Assembly (NCBI GenBank): GCA_905221605.1
Contig: CAJNDS010002743.1
Span: 168,634 to 232,633, forward strand
DNA length: 64,000 nucleotides
Origin: Symbiodinium natans
Lineage: Eukaryota; Sar; Dinophyceae; Suessiales; Symbiodiniaceae
Direction: 5' to 3'
Part shown: piece by piece, positions 20,547 to 35,334 of the stretch
How positions within the stretch are numbered: the first letter of the stretch is position 1
How the letters are laid out: each line of letters opens with the position of its first letter
Translations under genes and position numbers: made by a program
The notes under the pieces: model-generated
What the model was told of the DNA's origin: nothing
Databases searched by the model: none
The model's input: the letters and a program-made list of their open reading frames with translations, nothing else

Positions 20547-22324
20547 GGGCTCAGAACGGCTGCTGCAGACTTCGTTGCGTGGCCACTTCGGTACATTCGG
20601 GGCTGTGTGTGTGTGTGTGTGTCTGCATCGAATCAACGCTACACCTGAGGGCCTTGCCCCCGCACGATGAGGGAACATGAGGGGCTTCGACAAATGGTCC
20701 CAGAAAAATGACCTTGTCATGAGTCATGAAGAAAAGAACCAAGGAACTTCACTTGGTCGCCTGAAGCTCTGTACAGACAGCCTTCAAACCCTCTTCAACT
20801 TCCCTGCGAAAAACGCTCTCATGGGCATTTGCAAGAGCAAAGGCCCCTTAGCTGCGAAGCTGCAAATTGCCAGGACGGTCCAGCTTCACAAATTGACCCA
20901 TAGACGTCAACTGTCCTCGAGTTCCTGCGCGCAGTCATGCAGTGGAGTGTTGTGCTGACCATTCCTGACCAAGCAGACCATACCTGTGCGCAGCGTATCC
21001 ATGGAAATCTGCTGCTGGCGGAGAAAACTGAGACTAGACGCCTCTCAGCTGCACATGTCAAGAAGGTGCGGCTGTGTCACGCAATGCCACGCATCCGTGC
21101 GGGATTCTCGCTGAAGTTTGTATTCCTTCTGGAGACAGTCGAAGGATGATCTCTCTAGGCCAACCGAATCTTTAGGACCTTCCGCACGGCTCGACAAAAA
21201 CCCATCTGACACCAGCGAACGCTGAGACTCTGGCGTTTGCTGACATGAGTGCCGTGATCAGAAGCAGAACATGTGCGAAGCATGCACCTGCACAGGTTCA
21301 TCTGCCAGTGCTACGCTTAGAATAGCATATAGCTTTGGACATGTGACGGCAGTAAAACCCTCTGAATCAGCGCTGAATGTCAAAGATCACGGCGGAAGTT
21401 GCAAACTCCTGTCTTGCAGCGAGGTCGACGCTAGGGGTAGCTGTGTTCTCAAGTGTGCCATCGTTTGGCAGCATCCGGATGCAGTCCCACCTCGTCCCTC
21501 TTGCCTATTGCATCTTCACGCAAGTTTCAGTTTCAATTTCGATTTGAACTGATTGCCACATGAAGAGCAGAGTCTCTCATGTCCACAGCGAGGAAAAAGG
21601 GTTGGGACTGTGCATGTATGATCCGTAGTACCGAGGCAATGGCCTAAGCCACCTAAGCCCTGTAAATCCCAAGCCCAGTAACAGGGGTTCAGGCCGGTAG
21701 CAGTAAGTCGCCAGGTGCGTTTTCAGTCGCAACAAAAAATGGTCCGCCATTTACCTGACAGTCGTTCAACGTGCCCATAGTCCCTGACTTCACGGAAAAG
21801 TTGCCCGGGTGCCCTCTCCTCCCTCCTCCCCCCTCTCCCCTCTCCCACGTGTAAAATTGTTTTGTGAGGGTGTACAAGGTCTGCAGAATCCACCAGTCCG
21901 CCCCAGGGTCGGTGGACAGACCCTTTCACTACCAGGCGAAAGATACTGCCAAAAGACTTCGCGAGAATTGTGATGCTGGTCTCTGTGGTTACTCTTGAAC
22001 TGAATGTAGGCAAGCCGAAAGTTCGATAAAGTGGCCGCGGTAAATCTCTGCACTTTTGCGATGAACATCAATTCCCACGTGAAGGGATATTGGACGCATT
22101 GGACGCTCATCATATGTTCCTGGTGATTCCTGCTGAATCTTTCATGTCGCCGACGCCGTCGCGGCGCCTTGTGGCTCGGAAAGTCAACAGCACGAAACGG
22201 ACTGCCATGTTGGCCTTAATAACTCCTTGTGCTTGATTGTGGAAGTACAAGCAGGTGAAGGGGTGCATGCATACAAACTTGGACTACTGTGGGTCCCAAA
22301 AGAGAGCCTCGAGAGGATGGAATC
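20547..22324. other. Stretch without a supported gene
   Basis: ORFs on both strands are short and lack motifs. There is a C/T-rich stretch at 21810-21850. The RPS23 duplication unit begins at about 22325. Confidence 0.4.
20603..20622. repeat. (GT)n microsatellite
   Basis: About 9 GT dinucleotides. Confidence 0.9.
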
Positions 22325-23659
22325 GGAGGCCGGTGTCTGGGTGTTGTCTGGGTGTTGTCTGGTGTCCTGCAGTGCGCTGCCGCTGACAGCTTCGCACAAG
22401 CGTGGTGCCCAAAGAACAGTCTGCGTACCCGCTGCGGTTGGCTCATTTGAGCGGTAGCAGAGATCTTCTGGTGCCTCCGCACACGGCGACATGGGCAAGC
22501 CACGCGGAATCCGATGTGCCCGTAAAATGAGGGTTCACCGGAGGGAGGCCTTGTGGGCGGACAAGGACCCGTGCAACTCCATCAGGGCCATCCTGCCTTG
22601 CATGTCGGTAAATTATGGCCATGACGGCAAGAAGAGCTAGCTCGTTGAAAGTCTGCGTAGGGAGTGAGTGGGCAGGACTACAAGAAAGCGAACCTGGGCA
22701 CCAAGTACAAGTGCAATCCTTTCGGAGGCCACCGCCTAGGTTGAGCCGGAGCACTCAAGCCATGCATGCAGAAACTGCGGAGGCACTTCCCATGCCAAGG
22801 GCATCGTAGTTGAGAAGATTGGCATCGAAGCAAAGCAGCAGCTGGGCTGCAGGAAGGAGAGTGTGCACGTTGTCGTAGCTAGGTTTTCTCTCGCGAAATC
22901 CAGCCGAAGACCAACCAAGCCATGATCGCAAATTTCTTTTCCATATCATTAAGGCCAAATTCGGCCATCCGCAAGTGCTGCCGCAGCCAGCTCGGTGTTC
23001 GTTCGCACTGCTCAGAGTGCAGTCGTCCAAGTGCCGATGGCCAAAAGGTGTTCAGCTGATCAAGAACGGCAAGAAGATCGCAGCCTTCGTCCCCAGGCCA
23101 CTTGTCCTACAGACCCCTTGTTCTACCAACTGTTTTCGATTCTCGCCGGCCTCGCAACCGCCCCGCTGACAAGGGATGGTTGCTTGAACTTCATCGATGA
23201 GAACGACGAAGTGCTGATTTCGGGATTCGGGCGACGAGGTCACGCAGTTGCCGCCCCAGGAGTGTCACGAGCGCGATTGGCAAGTTGTCGACAGCGGCTT
23301 CGCTTGTCCTTAAAAGTGTGGCTCCGTCAGAGCAGTGACTGTCCACGACCGGACACAGGTTGGTGACATTCCCGGCGTTCGCTTCAAGGTCGTGAAGGCG
23401 GGTCGCGGCAAGGTGCATGCGTGCTCGGCCAAGCTTAGATTCAGACTCAACCGCTGGAATTTCGAGGTGGCAGGCTGTGGTCTGGGAGCTCTGTACAGGA
23501 ACAAGAAGGAGCGGCACACGCAAGCTTCACGCACATTTTTTTGACGGCCGGAAATTGCGAAAGCCAGGAAAAGCCACGTTCCTGAAGACCGGGCGGCGAT
23601 CACGTGGATGGGCGCTCCATCTCAAGGGCGGACACCGGAAGAGAGATCTGCATTTGTGA
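22325..23659. repeat. Segmental duplication, unit 1 (contains RPS23 copy 1)
   Basis: A segment of about 1335 bp, nearly identical to 25173-26532. The match starts at the shared GGAGGCCGGTGTCTGGG and ends at CTGCATTTGTGA. After the start codons the two units keep a constant offset of 2873 bp, so there are no net indels in exons or introns. The only length difference I see is a 25-bp segment in the leader of unit 2. Confidence 0.95.
22491..23544 (+). CDS. RPS23: 40S ribosomal protein S23 (uS12), copy 1, 8 exons
   Basis: A small-subunit ribosomal protein at the decoding centre. Exons: 22491-22565, 22676-22727, 22783-22837, 22954-22982, 23048-23096, 23174-23246, 23359-23401, 23474-23544. They sum to 447 nt, 148 aa plus stop (143 is usual in animals). 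Family landmarks in order: start [106 protein letters not shown] and ALYRNKKER. The conserved KQPNS loop is intact. The C-terminus carries a short extension (HTQASRTFF) in place of the usual few residues. Intron starts are GA, GC, GC, GC, GC, GT and GT; all end in AG. Exon 4 is only 29 nt. No frameshift or stop is present. Confidence 0.95.
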
Positions 23660-25129
23660 GAAAAGCAGCTTCGTTTGCCGTTCCTCGTTCTGTCTCGCAC
23701 TGTGAAAAGCTCTGCTTGATCGTGTGGTTGCAATCTACTTTCGGGAAGGCATCCAGAGACCATGGCGGAAAGAGTGCCTGGTGCCCGGCTGGGCTAGGAC
23801 GGAAGCACTGTCTTGCGGGCAAGCGCTTAAAATCCTGTTATGAAACTTCGAAGTTAATTTTGCAACACCAAGGTCGCAACCCGCGTTGTGCTGGCAAGGA
23901 CCCTTTTGGGGCCTGGAGGGCAATGCCGAGTTGATTCAGATTTGTTTTTGCTACTGCCGGTGCTGCCTCCGGGCGTTTCAGTGCCATGCTGGGTGGACAA
24001 CTAGGCAAAATCTATTCGCACTTTCCACACTACAGTCAGCATCTGTCAGCATGCGCCCTGATGAAGCAGACTGAGCGCAAGCGCAACGATTGCCTGACCC
24101 TTCAAGCTTGCCTGACCCTGTCTGAGTTGTCGCCGCACTGGGTCGGCTCGTTCCGTGGTGCAACTTGAGCAGTTGCCACACAGCCCGGTGGTTTGGGGGT
24201 GCCACGGCTTGCTAGGCTTCGCAGAACCCGCAGATATCCGCAGGCTGCAGCCCGTTCCCACATGCCGCTCTCCAGTTGAACACGTCCTCACGCTAGTGGG
24301 TGCCTGCCCTACTTGTAGCATGTAGCACGCAGCCAAAGAAGCACTGGCAACATGTGTGAATCAGTTTTGCATGTTTGGGGATGCAGTTTCCAAAAAGAGC
24401 GCCTGCTTTGTGTTGAGGGTTGACGTTGCCGAAAGCTTGCGCAACAGTTTAGCCCATGACGTGCGTGTCGCGCAGCCTTTAGAGCTTGAGAACCGACTAT
24501 GGCAGCCATCAATTTAAGCCCTCTACACATGTTTGGATTTCGTTGAAGTTACGCCCTGTCCGTCACCTTTCACATCGTCGGCTTAGGCCCCCTGCTCAGC
24601 AGCAAAAGATCCGAGTTCAGCAAAGCAGTCATGCACCAGGGCGTGAGGCTTCAGTCCATGGCGAAGTTTTGCGCGGAGGCGCATGTCCAAAGGCGCGCTC
24701 GGTCGCATGCTGCATAGAAATTATGAAAGCTCACGATTGGAGCAGGACTATCGGTTCAGGGTTGTATCAGCGAACGTGAACTGAGTGTCGGCTCAGGTAG
24801 CCACGCCGATCGGCGTGCACAGCGACAGGCGGCCTTATACTTGCCGGATCATTACTGATCGTGGTTCCCTGAAAAACTGCCCCTTCCTGAAGGCGATGCC
24901 TGCAACAGGGTCTCCATCGACAAAGAAGCTACTTGGACAGCATGATCCTGTAAATGAAGCCGTTATCAGCCACTGAGCTAGTGCTAGCAAAAATCGAGCA
25001 GCACCTTTTTTGTTTTTTTTGCAAGCATAAGGAAGCGGTCTTCTTCTCACGACGCCAGCACCAAGGCTGGCGGCCTGATTGTGACAAATTGTGTCGATCA
25101 CTTACCCGAAGCAGCTTGTCTTCTTGCAG
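23660..25129. other. Spacer between the RPS23 duplicates
   Basis: About 1.5 kb unrelated to the duplicated units. I see no gene. An RS-like exon candidate follows at 25130. Confidence 0.45.
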
Positions 25130-25171
25130 GTGTCCAAGAAAAAGGCCTCCCGGTCACGAGACGATGACAAG
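25130..25171 (+). CDS. RS-like exon candidate
   Basis: After a good acceptor (TTCTTGCAG|G) the frame reads VSKKKASRSRDDDK, a basic/RS-type stretch typical of splicing-factor N-terminal regions. It ends exactly where the second duplicated unit begins. It might be an exon of a gene interrupted by the duplication, possibly linked to the RS-like block at 27661 and the PRP4-type kinase further on, but that is inference. Confidence 0.25.
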
Positions 25172-25172
25172 A

Positions 25173-26532
25173 GGAGGCCGGTGTCTGGGTGTTGTCTGGG
25201 TGTTGTCTGTAGTCCTGCAGTGCGCTGCCGCTGACAGCTTCGCACAAGCGTGGTGCCCATCTATCTGCACGGAGTATCAGGGCAAAGAACAGTCTGCGTA
25301 CCCGCTGCGGTTGGCTCATTTGAGCGGTAGCAGAGATCTTCTGGTGCCTCCGCACACGGCGACATGGGCAAGCCACGCGGAATCCGATGTGCCCGTAAAA
25401 TGAGGGTTCACCGGAGGGAGGCCTTGTGGGCGGACAAGGACCCGTGCAACTCCATCAGGGCCATCCTGCCTTGCATGTCGGTAAATTATGGCCATGACGG
25501 CAAGAAGAGCTAGCTCGTTGAAAGTCTGCGTAGGGAGTGAGTGGGCAGGACTACAAGAAAGCGAACCTGGGCACCAAGTACAAGTGCAATCCTTTCGGAG
25601 GCCACCGCCTAGGTTGTGCCGGAGCACTCAAGCCATGCATGCAGAAACTGCGGAGGCACTTCCCATGCCAAGGGCATCGTAGTTGAGAAGATTGGCATCG
25701 AAGCAAAGCAGCAGCTTGGCTGCAGGAAGGAGAGTGTGCACGTTGTCGTAGCTAGGTTTTCTCTCGCGAAATCCAGCCGAAGACCAACCAAGCCATGATC
25801 GCAAATTTCTTTTCCATATCATTAAGGCCAAATTCGGCCATCCGCAAGTGCTGCCGCAGCCAGCTCGGTGTTCGTTCGCACTGCTCAGAGTGCAGTCGTC
25901 CAAGTGCCGATGGCCAAAAGGTGTTCAGCTTATCAAGAACGGCAAGAAGATCGCAGCCTTCGTCCCCAGGCCACTTGTCCTACAGACCCCTTGTTCTACC
26001 AACTGTTTTCGATTCTCGCCGGCCTCGCAACTGCCCCGCTGTTAAGGGATGGTTGCTTGAACTTCATCGATGAGAACGATGAAGTGCTGATTTCGGGATT
26101 CGGGCGACGAGGTCACGCAGTTGCCGCCCCAGGAGTGTCACGAGCACGATTGGCAAGTTGTCGACAGCGGCTTCGCTTGTCCTTAAAAGTGTGGCTCCGT
26201 CAGAGCAGTGACTGTCCACGACCGGACACAGGTTGGTGACATTCCCGGCGTTCGCTTCAAGGTCGTGAAGGCGGGTCGCGGCAAGGTGCATGCGTGCTCG
26301 GCCAAGCTTAGATTCAGACTCAACCGCTGGAATTTCGAGGTGGCAGGCTGTGGTCTGGGAGCTCTGTACAGGAACAAGAAGGAGCGGCATACGCAAGCTT
26401 CACGCACATTTTTTTGATGGCCGGAAATTGCGAAAGCCAGGAAAAGCCACGTTCCTGAAGACCGGGCGGCGATCACGTGGATGGGCGCTCCATCGTAAGG
26501 GCGGACACCGGAAGAGAGATCTGCATTTGTGA
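25173..26532. repeat. Segmental duplication, unit 2 (contains RPS23 copy 2)
   Basis: About 1360 bp, the partner of 22325-23659. It differs by scattered single-base changes and by a 25-bp segment at about 25260-25284 upstream of the start codon that is absent from unit 1. Confidence 0.95.
25364..26417 (+). CDS. RPS23: 40S ribosomal protein S23 (uS12), copy 2, 8 exons
   Basis: Same structure as copy 1, shifted by 2873 bp: exons 25364-25438, 25549-25600, 25656-25710, 25827-25855, 25921-25969, 26047-26119, 26232-26274, 26347-26417. The coding differences I see are silent (CTG to CTT in VQLIK, GAC to GAT in NDEV, CAC to CAT in ERHT), so the 148-aa product should be identical to copy 1. Introns are also nearly identical, which points to a recent duplication or ongoing gene conversion. 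Both copies look functional. Confidence 0.95.
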
Positions 26533-27329
26533 AAAGCCCGTTTGCTATCACGCATGTCAGTCCCATCATAGCAAAGCGAGGAGCGTTGAGAAATGTAATG
26601 CGTTGGCCTGGTCAGGAAGGCAAAGTCGCGCTCGCGAAATCGCTCCAAAGATCGAGAGCGATCGTTGGATGCCCAATGCTAGCTTTTAAATGCTAGCTGT
26701 TAGCTGTCTTAAATTGCGCATAGTCGGTGCATCCACTGAGGCGCGACAGAGACAAGCGACGGCGCAGAGGCCTTGGAGCACCCAAGTAAATCCTAAGCTG
26801 ATAATGTTACATCCCAAGCCAGAAGCTCATGTCCTTTCAGTCGGGGCCCGGCTTGATACACTGAGCTTGATCAACATGTAGCGTATAGACAGCAGCAATG
26901 ACATCGACGTCGTGCAAAGACCCGGTTTCGTCCCGTATTGTCGTTGCAAGACTGAGGCTTTACATTTGAAATATTTGGAGCTTGCATTCCCAGTCCCATG
27001 AAACTGTGGGTTGGTGGGTGCCCAGCTATTGCCCACGTGACATGAGAGGCAGCACGTTTGCTTTGCATCGGACAAAGCTTCAGATTCCCTAAACCTGTCT
27101 AAATCCAGTCTCAGCCGGTGTTGCCAAGAGTCTCGTGTACGGGGCGTGTGCAGCTTGTGCCAGATGGTTCCGATGACAGCCGTCGACGGAGAGACAACCG
27201 CAGGCATTTGAAGGTTGCTTTCCAGGTAACTCTCGAGGTGCGCGCGAACTCGCTCCCGATAGAGCCTTGCGCAGGCGCCAGCGCGCCTCGAGTTCCAGTT
27301 CGCTGCCGGTGCGCTTCAGAGAGAGCAGT
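26533..27329. other. Stretch without a supported gene
   Basis: No exon or repeat recognised. It leads into the telomere-like array. Confidence 0.4.
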
Positions 27330-27490
27330 CCCTAAACCCTAAACCCTAAACCCTAAACCCTAAACCCTAAACCCTAAACCCTAAACCCTAAACCCTAAAC
27401 CCTAGACCCTAAACCCTAAACCCTAAACCCTGAAGCCTGAACCCTGAACCCTGAACCCTGAACCCTGAACCCTGAACCCTGAACCCTAAA
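27330..27490. repeat. Interstitial telomere-like array (CCCTAAA)n, then (CCCTGAA)n
   Basis: About 14 CCCTAAA units (27330-27430) followed by about 8 CCCTGAA-type variants. It is flanked on both sides by ordinary sequence, so it is not a chromosome end in this window. Confidence 0.95.
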
Positions 27491-27660
27491 CAAAATTGGA
27501 TTTTTTTTTCGAAGCCAGGTTCGACGGAGGCGGTCTCCGGACCGGAGGCGATCTCCGGAGCGGAGGTGGGCACACGGGTTGTAAAAATACTATTTGGGGG
27601 CCTTTATTGGGGGGCCTCTTGTTTTACAATTATGGTAAACCCCCATGTTGTCTTCCTGAG

Positions 27661-27733
27661 ACCTGTCCGTAGGCGAACCCGAAGTCCTGATCGGGCTCGC
27701 GAGCGCGATAGAGATCGCAAAGCCCGCAGAAAG
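27661..27733 (+). CDS. RS-like exon candidate
   Basis: The frame reads RRRTRSPDRARERDRDRKAR and RK before a possible GA donor at 27734. This is RS/RD-type composition as in splicing factors and the N-terminal region of PRP4 kinases. It lies about 3.6 kb upstream of the first kinase-core exon on the same strand; a link is plausible but unproven. Confidence 0.3.
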
Positions 27734-28083
27734 GACCGGCTTGAAAAAAAGAATTTTCTGACGTACCTTGGTTGACGTTGTAGGCATGTCTTCTCGTATT
27801 TCTCGCAGAGGGCAGAAACTGCCAAAAGCTTTTGTGTACAAACGCAACATAACGCAACTTCCCGCCGGGAGCCATCACGCAGGATTCGAGCTCTGATGCC
27901 GAAGCCCCAGTGTTTGTCGGATGGCAAAGCTTGACAAAGCGGCACTGACAGCCTCGAGGATCGAAAGAGCAAAAAGAGCAACAAGGCACGTAATGGCACA
28001 TGGAGGATCTGTCGTGGTTGGTTTCCTCCATGACAGGACAACAACTTTGACAAGGAGGTGATTGATGTCAGACCGGGGACAGA

Positions 28084-28330
28084 GGAGCCCGAAAGCCCTA
28101 AGTCCGGAGCCCTAAGTACCCGAAAGCCCTAAACCCCCAAAGTGCCCAAAGTGCCCAAACCCCAAATCTAGCGCAGTCTTCCGTGCAAGGAGACCAATGG
28201 CGACCAGAAGGACAGGCTGGCACGCTCTTCGCGTTTCAGCCCCATCGAGGCCGGGTGTTTCGGTTTGATTAGGATGGTTTAGGGTTTAAGGTTTAGGGAT
28301 TAGGGTTGAAGGTCTAGGGTTTGGGGCTTC
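28084..28330. repeat. Degenerate telomere-like fragments in both orientations
   Basis: Scattered CCCTAA(A) motifs at 28097-28140 and TTTAGGG-like motifs at 28277-28322, diverged relative to the array at 27330. Confidence 0.7.
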
Positions 28331-28667
28331 AGTTAAGGGCCATGTAGGGTTTAGGACAGCATAGGGGCAGGAATGTTCGGGAGGCGAACTTTTTTTGTGC
28401 AGAGGCCCACCAGGTCCCGTTGCTGAACCCGTACGCCAAGGGCTCTTCCGAGGCCCAAGTTTCCTTTTTGCTCCCTTTATGTCTAGTTTCTTCACGCTGC
28501 GCGGCGCGACTCACCTCTGCCGGGGTCCGTGGCGAGGCAGGGAGAGGCAGAGTGGGGTGGGCGGGAGGCAGGGGGTAGGGGTGGGAGGGTGCACCCCATT
28601 TTACCACTAGAGCTGCGTTTTTTTTAGGCGCTGGAGCATAGGTACTTTGCAGCGGACATGATTATTG

Positions 28668-29057
28668 TCCGCGGAAGGGGTGAAGAGGTGAACAAGATTC
28701 CGCGGAAGGTCGCGGAAGGGTCCGCGGAAGCCGTGGTGTCCGCGGAAGGCTCGCGGAAGGGCGGCGTGCTTGAAACTTAGATATAGTGGATGCCCAACAT
28801 GCCCGGCAACCGTTTCGGAGAGCGGATCTGCGCGGAAGGCCCGCGGAAGGGTTGCGGAAGCTCCGCGGAAGGCGACGGGTCGTTTTGGAGGCCTAGAGTC
28901 CATGCCTCATCCTCATATATACACATTATACACTCATTTCTGTTTCGGCCCGGGTGCGAAGGTGGAATCGCGTTTTTCCGCGGAAGGCTCGCGGAAGGAA
29001 CGCGGAATCCGCGGAACACGCCGCGGAAGGCCGCGGAAGGGTCCGCGGAAGGGTTAT
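28668..29057. repeat. Dispersed GCGGAAGG repeat clusters
   Basis: The motif CGCGGAAGG, usually preceded by C or TC, occurs well over a dozen times in three clusters (about 28668-28768, 28828-28883 and 28976-29057) with variable spacers of 2-12 bp. The last cluster is densest. ORFs across it are Arg/Lys/Glu-rich artefacts. Confidence 0.9.
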
Positions 29058-30280
29058 AATGTCCATCGATTCATGCTAGAGAAAAAAACACGGCTCACTA
29101 GAAGCCCGGCTTTATTGCCAAAACCCCTACTTGACAAGAGGAACCTGGTTGTAAAGTGGGTGCTCTGGTTGTAAAATAGTCAGAAGATGGCTTAATCGCG
29201 TGTGTCGGGAGGGGCGGGAGGGAAGGGGCGCAAACTCGGAACAGGGCCCGGGGGGAGGGGTGGCTGCTTCATGTTACCCAGACTGCCGCGGCCCGAGGCC
29301 TCGGCGGATTGTCATTTCTCTTCACTGGCTTCTGTTGTCCAGTTCTATCTCTTTCTCTTGTTTGTCCTTTCTATTCATTTCTCGCTCTCTCTCTCTCTCT
29401 CTGTGTCTGTCTCTGCCTCTCTATTTCCTTTCTCGTTTCTGAATTGTTTCTGTCTGTCCGTTTGCGTACACATTGACATACTTCGTACACCGCTGCCTGC
29501 ATATTTTCTTCGGGAAGGCGCTGCGCCTGGATGCGGCGCGGTTGGAAGTAGCGGGGATCCCATCATCACTCCTTCAGCTGCTTTGGGTGCTACGGACCTT
29601 TTGCAGTGGCAAGCTTTTGTTGCGGCAATGTTTGGTTGTGCTGCATCCGCGTGGTGGATGCTGGTGATATCTTCGAGTATGTCCCGTGCACCCACGCGCG
29701 ACCCAGGCAAGGCTGAAAGCAATGGGGAAGATGCCGCCACCGCAGCTGCTAAAGGAGGCTCACCAGAGAGGATTTACGGGCACGATGTTAAGACGAATGG
29801 GCAGCAACATTGTCTCCTGTCAGGTTGCTGTCGGAGCACAGGCCGCAGCAATCGCGGCACCAGCCAAGTCACCGGCTGCACATCCCCAAGCGGCCTGCAT
29901 CACCTGCACGTGAAATTGGCACTTTCACAGATTCGTGGACAAGACTCCGATGCCCTGAGTGAGGTTGAAAAGCCCAAACCCAAGAAGACAGCGTGCCTTG
30001 CTCAGATGACTGACGCCCCTGGAACAGACACTCCTCCTCTGACGATTGCTTGTTCTTTGTGCTATCAGCTATTCGCCGTCGATTCGCTTTCTCTGCTCCA
30101 CACATCTCCACGCCTGAGGCCCGCGCCGTGGATGGCTGCTCGCGCGGTGTTTGCCAACAAGGTGACCCTTGCGCATACAGCGGGATCGGGACAGGGAAGG
30201 CAAACGCGGCCAGGGCAGGCGATAGACTTCGGATTTGCAGCATGCTGCCCCTGTGCAAAGCACGCGTACCAGCGAACATG

Positions 30281-30302
30281 CCCCCCCCCCCCCCCCCCCC
30301 CC
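30281..30302. repeat. Run of 22 C
   Basis: Homopolymer, seen directly; its length is likely unreliable in the assembly. Confidence 0.9.
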
Positions 30303-30385
30303 GAGGTTGCGAAGCCAGAGTGCACAGACTCAGATGTCGTTTGACAGGATGGCGAAGGTTCCAAAGCTTCTGAACCAGTGCAGAC

Positions 30386-30420
30386 CTTAGCCGCCTTAGC
30401 CGCCTTAGCCGCCTTAGCCC
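30386..30420. repeat. 9-bp minisatellite (CTTAGCCGC)n
   Basis: Four tandem copies, seen directly. Confidence 0.9.
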
Positions 30421-31309
30421 TGTGCATTCTCTCAACTGTGAACTTGCGCTCCCAAGTACAAAAAGTTCAGAACTTGGTATGCGCAGGCCACGCCCGGCAG
30501 CCAGGAAGGCAAAGAAGCCAAAGATACTAAAGAAAGCAAAGATGGTATCGACTGCCTATTTGCACTGGGATGTTTCGAGCCAATTTTGAGTTCGGCATAG
30601 TTCCACGGTTTCTCTGTTTCAGTGTGCAGTCGCCATGCCGCTATGACAGGTGCCAAGAACATCAAGAAGCTTGGCATTTCCGAGCTTTCAGAGCCAGACT
30701 CCCAGGGTACCAAGTACTGTCTGCACTTTCCCATGCGACAGCCGACGAGCTATGGAATTAGAGCGATCATTGTGCCGGCACAGCAGTATCAACATGGAAC
30801 GCATAGAAAGTGACTCGACAGCGCACTCCAGGGGCCTCGGTCCAGGGGCCTAGAGACATCTAGAGACGATCCTCTCCCTTATCCCTCAGGCTGTCAAAGG
30901 CCATTGCAGAGGACCGAAACAAGCTTCGCCTCTTTGTGGTCAAGGCAAGAGATGTTTGGAAAAGAGTGCGCAACCGTGAAAGCAACCATAAAGCAACCGT
31001 GAAAGCAGGGGATGCAGCCTGCATCGTCGGTGTCGTGTCCGTTGCTTTCGGCATGGCCGCCTGTGCGAAGGCCAAAGCAGACTTTGAAGAGCGCAAGGAG
31101 AAGGCCCCACTCTGACTCCGCTTGAAGGAAGCTGTGTAGGTAGAAATCCCCATGGCAAGGCAAAGGCCCTCCATCAAGCAGTCCAGATGGGCGAGACGGA
31201 TGAGAACGAGTCACCTTCTCCAATTTCATCATGTTTAGCTAGGTGCTGCCTGTGTTATTCTGGATGCTGTTCTGAGAGTTGCCAGCATAGTCCGGGGGTG
31301 GAAGCCAAG

Positions 31310-34672
<3,363 letters not shown>

Positions 34673-35334
34673 AAGGCACAACAGGCGCAGCGCTGACTCG
34701 TGGTGCCATATGGGGGGGGGGGCACATGGGGCCTTTCCTGCCGCAATGCCCAGGTCTGACCCCAGAATCTCCACCGACGACGCCTGGCTGCTGCCGGAGT
34801 GCTAGCCTCAGCAAGACTGCTTAGCTGCTTAGTCAGGCACCCCCGGGAGCAAGAAACGCGTCACGCGCGCCGAGCCCCATCGCTCTGCAGTGCAGCGCGG
34901 AGGAAAAGGAGGCTGAAGTGTCGGTGCCAAAATCTGGGAGGTTGGGTCCAAACTGCTTGGTAGGTGTCCTGGGTCCTGGCCGCCACGGCCAGTTTATCCT
35001 GATGGGTCGAGGAAAGGCTTAAAGGGGAACAATGCCCCAGAAACACTTAGTCCCCTTCCTGCAGTCACACCTCATGTCGTCGATTGTTTCCTTGAATTCC
35101 AGAGCTAGGGCTCACGGCCCGCGATCGAGTGCGAGAAGTGCGTGATGACGCAAAGATGCTGGCCAATGTTGCCTTCACCAGGACGGCAACTTGCACATGT
35201 TGGGCCCGAGTTGTCAGTTGCACGAGATTGGTTGCAGTCTGGTGGCTGTGTTTGAAGCGGATGGTTTTATCGGTCTGCCAGGGCATGTGTCCACACAACT
35301 CGAATGCTTGCGGTTTGGGGGTGCTTCAGTAATC
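34673..35334. other. Stretch without a supported gene
   Basis: Begins right after the kinase stop codon and includes a run of 11 G at 34712-34722. No exon recognised. Confidence 0.4.

Larger units (their letters stand above)
29058..31309. other. Mostly unassigned; possible 5' exons of the PRP4-type gene
   Basis: A 380-codon frame (29202-30344) crosses a TC tract and a run of 22 C (30281-30302), and I do not accept it as one gene. Small exon-like pieces are 29710-29910 (MPPPQLLKEAHQRGFTGTML), about 30480-30560 (basic ARKAKKPKILKKAKM, or KEAKDTKESKDG in another frame), 30655-30760 (GAKNIKKLGISELSEPDSQ) and 30885-31000 (EDRNKLRLFVVKARDVWKRV). They may include N-terminal exons of the kinase gene that follows. 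I cannot join them. Confidence 0.3.

Noticed and set aside
22325-26532. RPS23 duplicates as processed (retroposed) copies
   Set aside because: Both copies keep all seven introns with nearly identical intron sequence, so they arose by DNA-level duplication.
29202-30344. 380-codon + strand ORF
   Set aside because: It runs through a TC tract and a 22-C homopolymer and changes composition along its length. It looks like a chance open frame that may include one or two true short exons.
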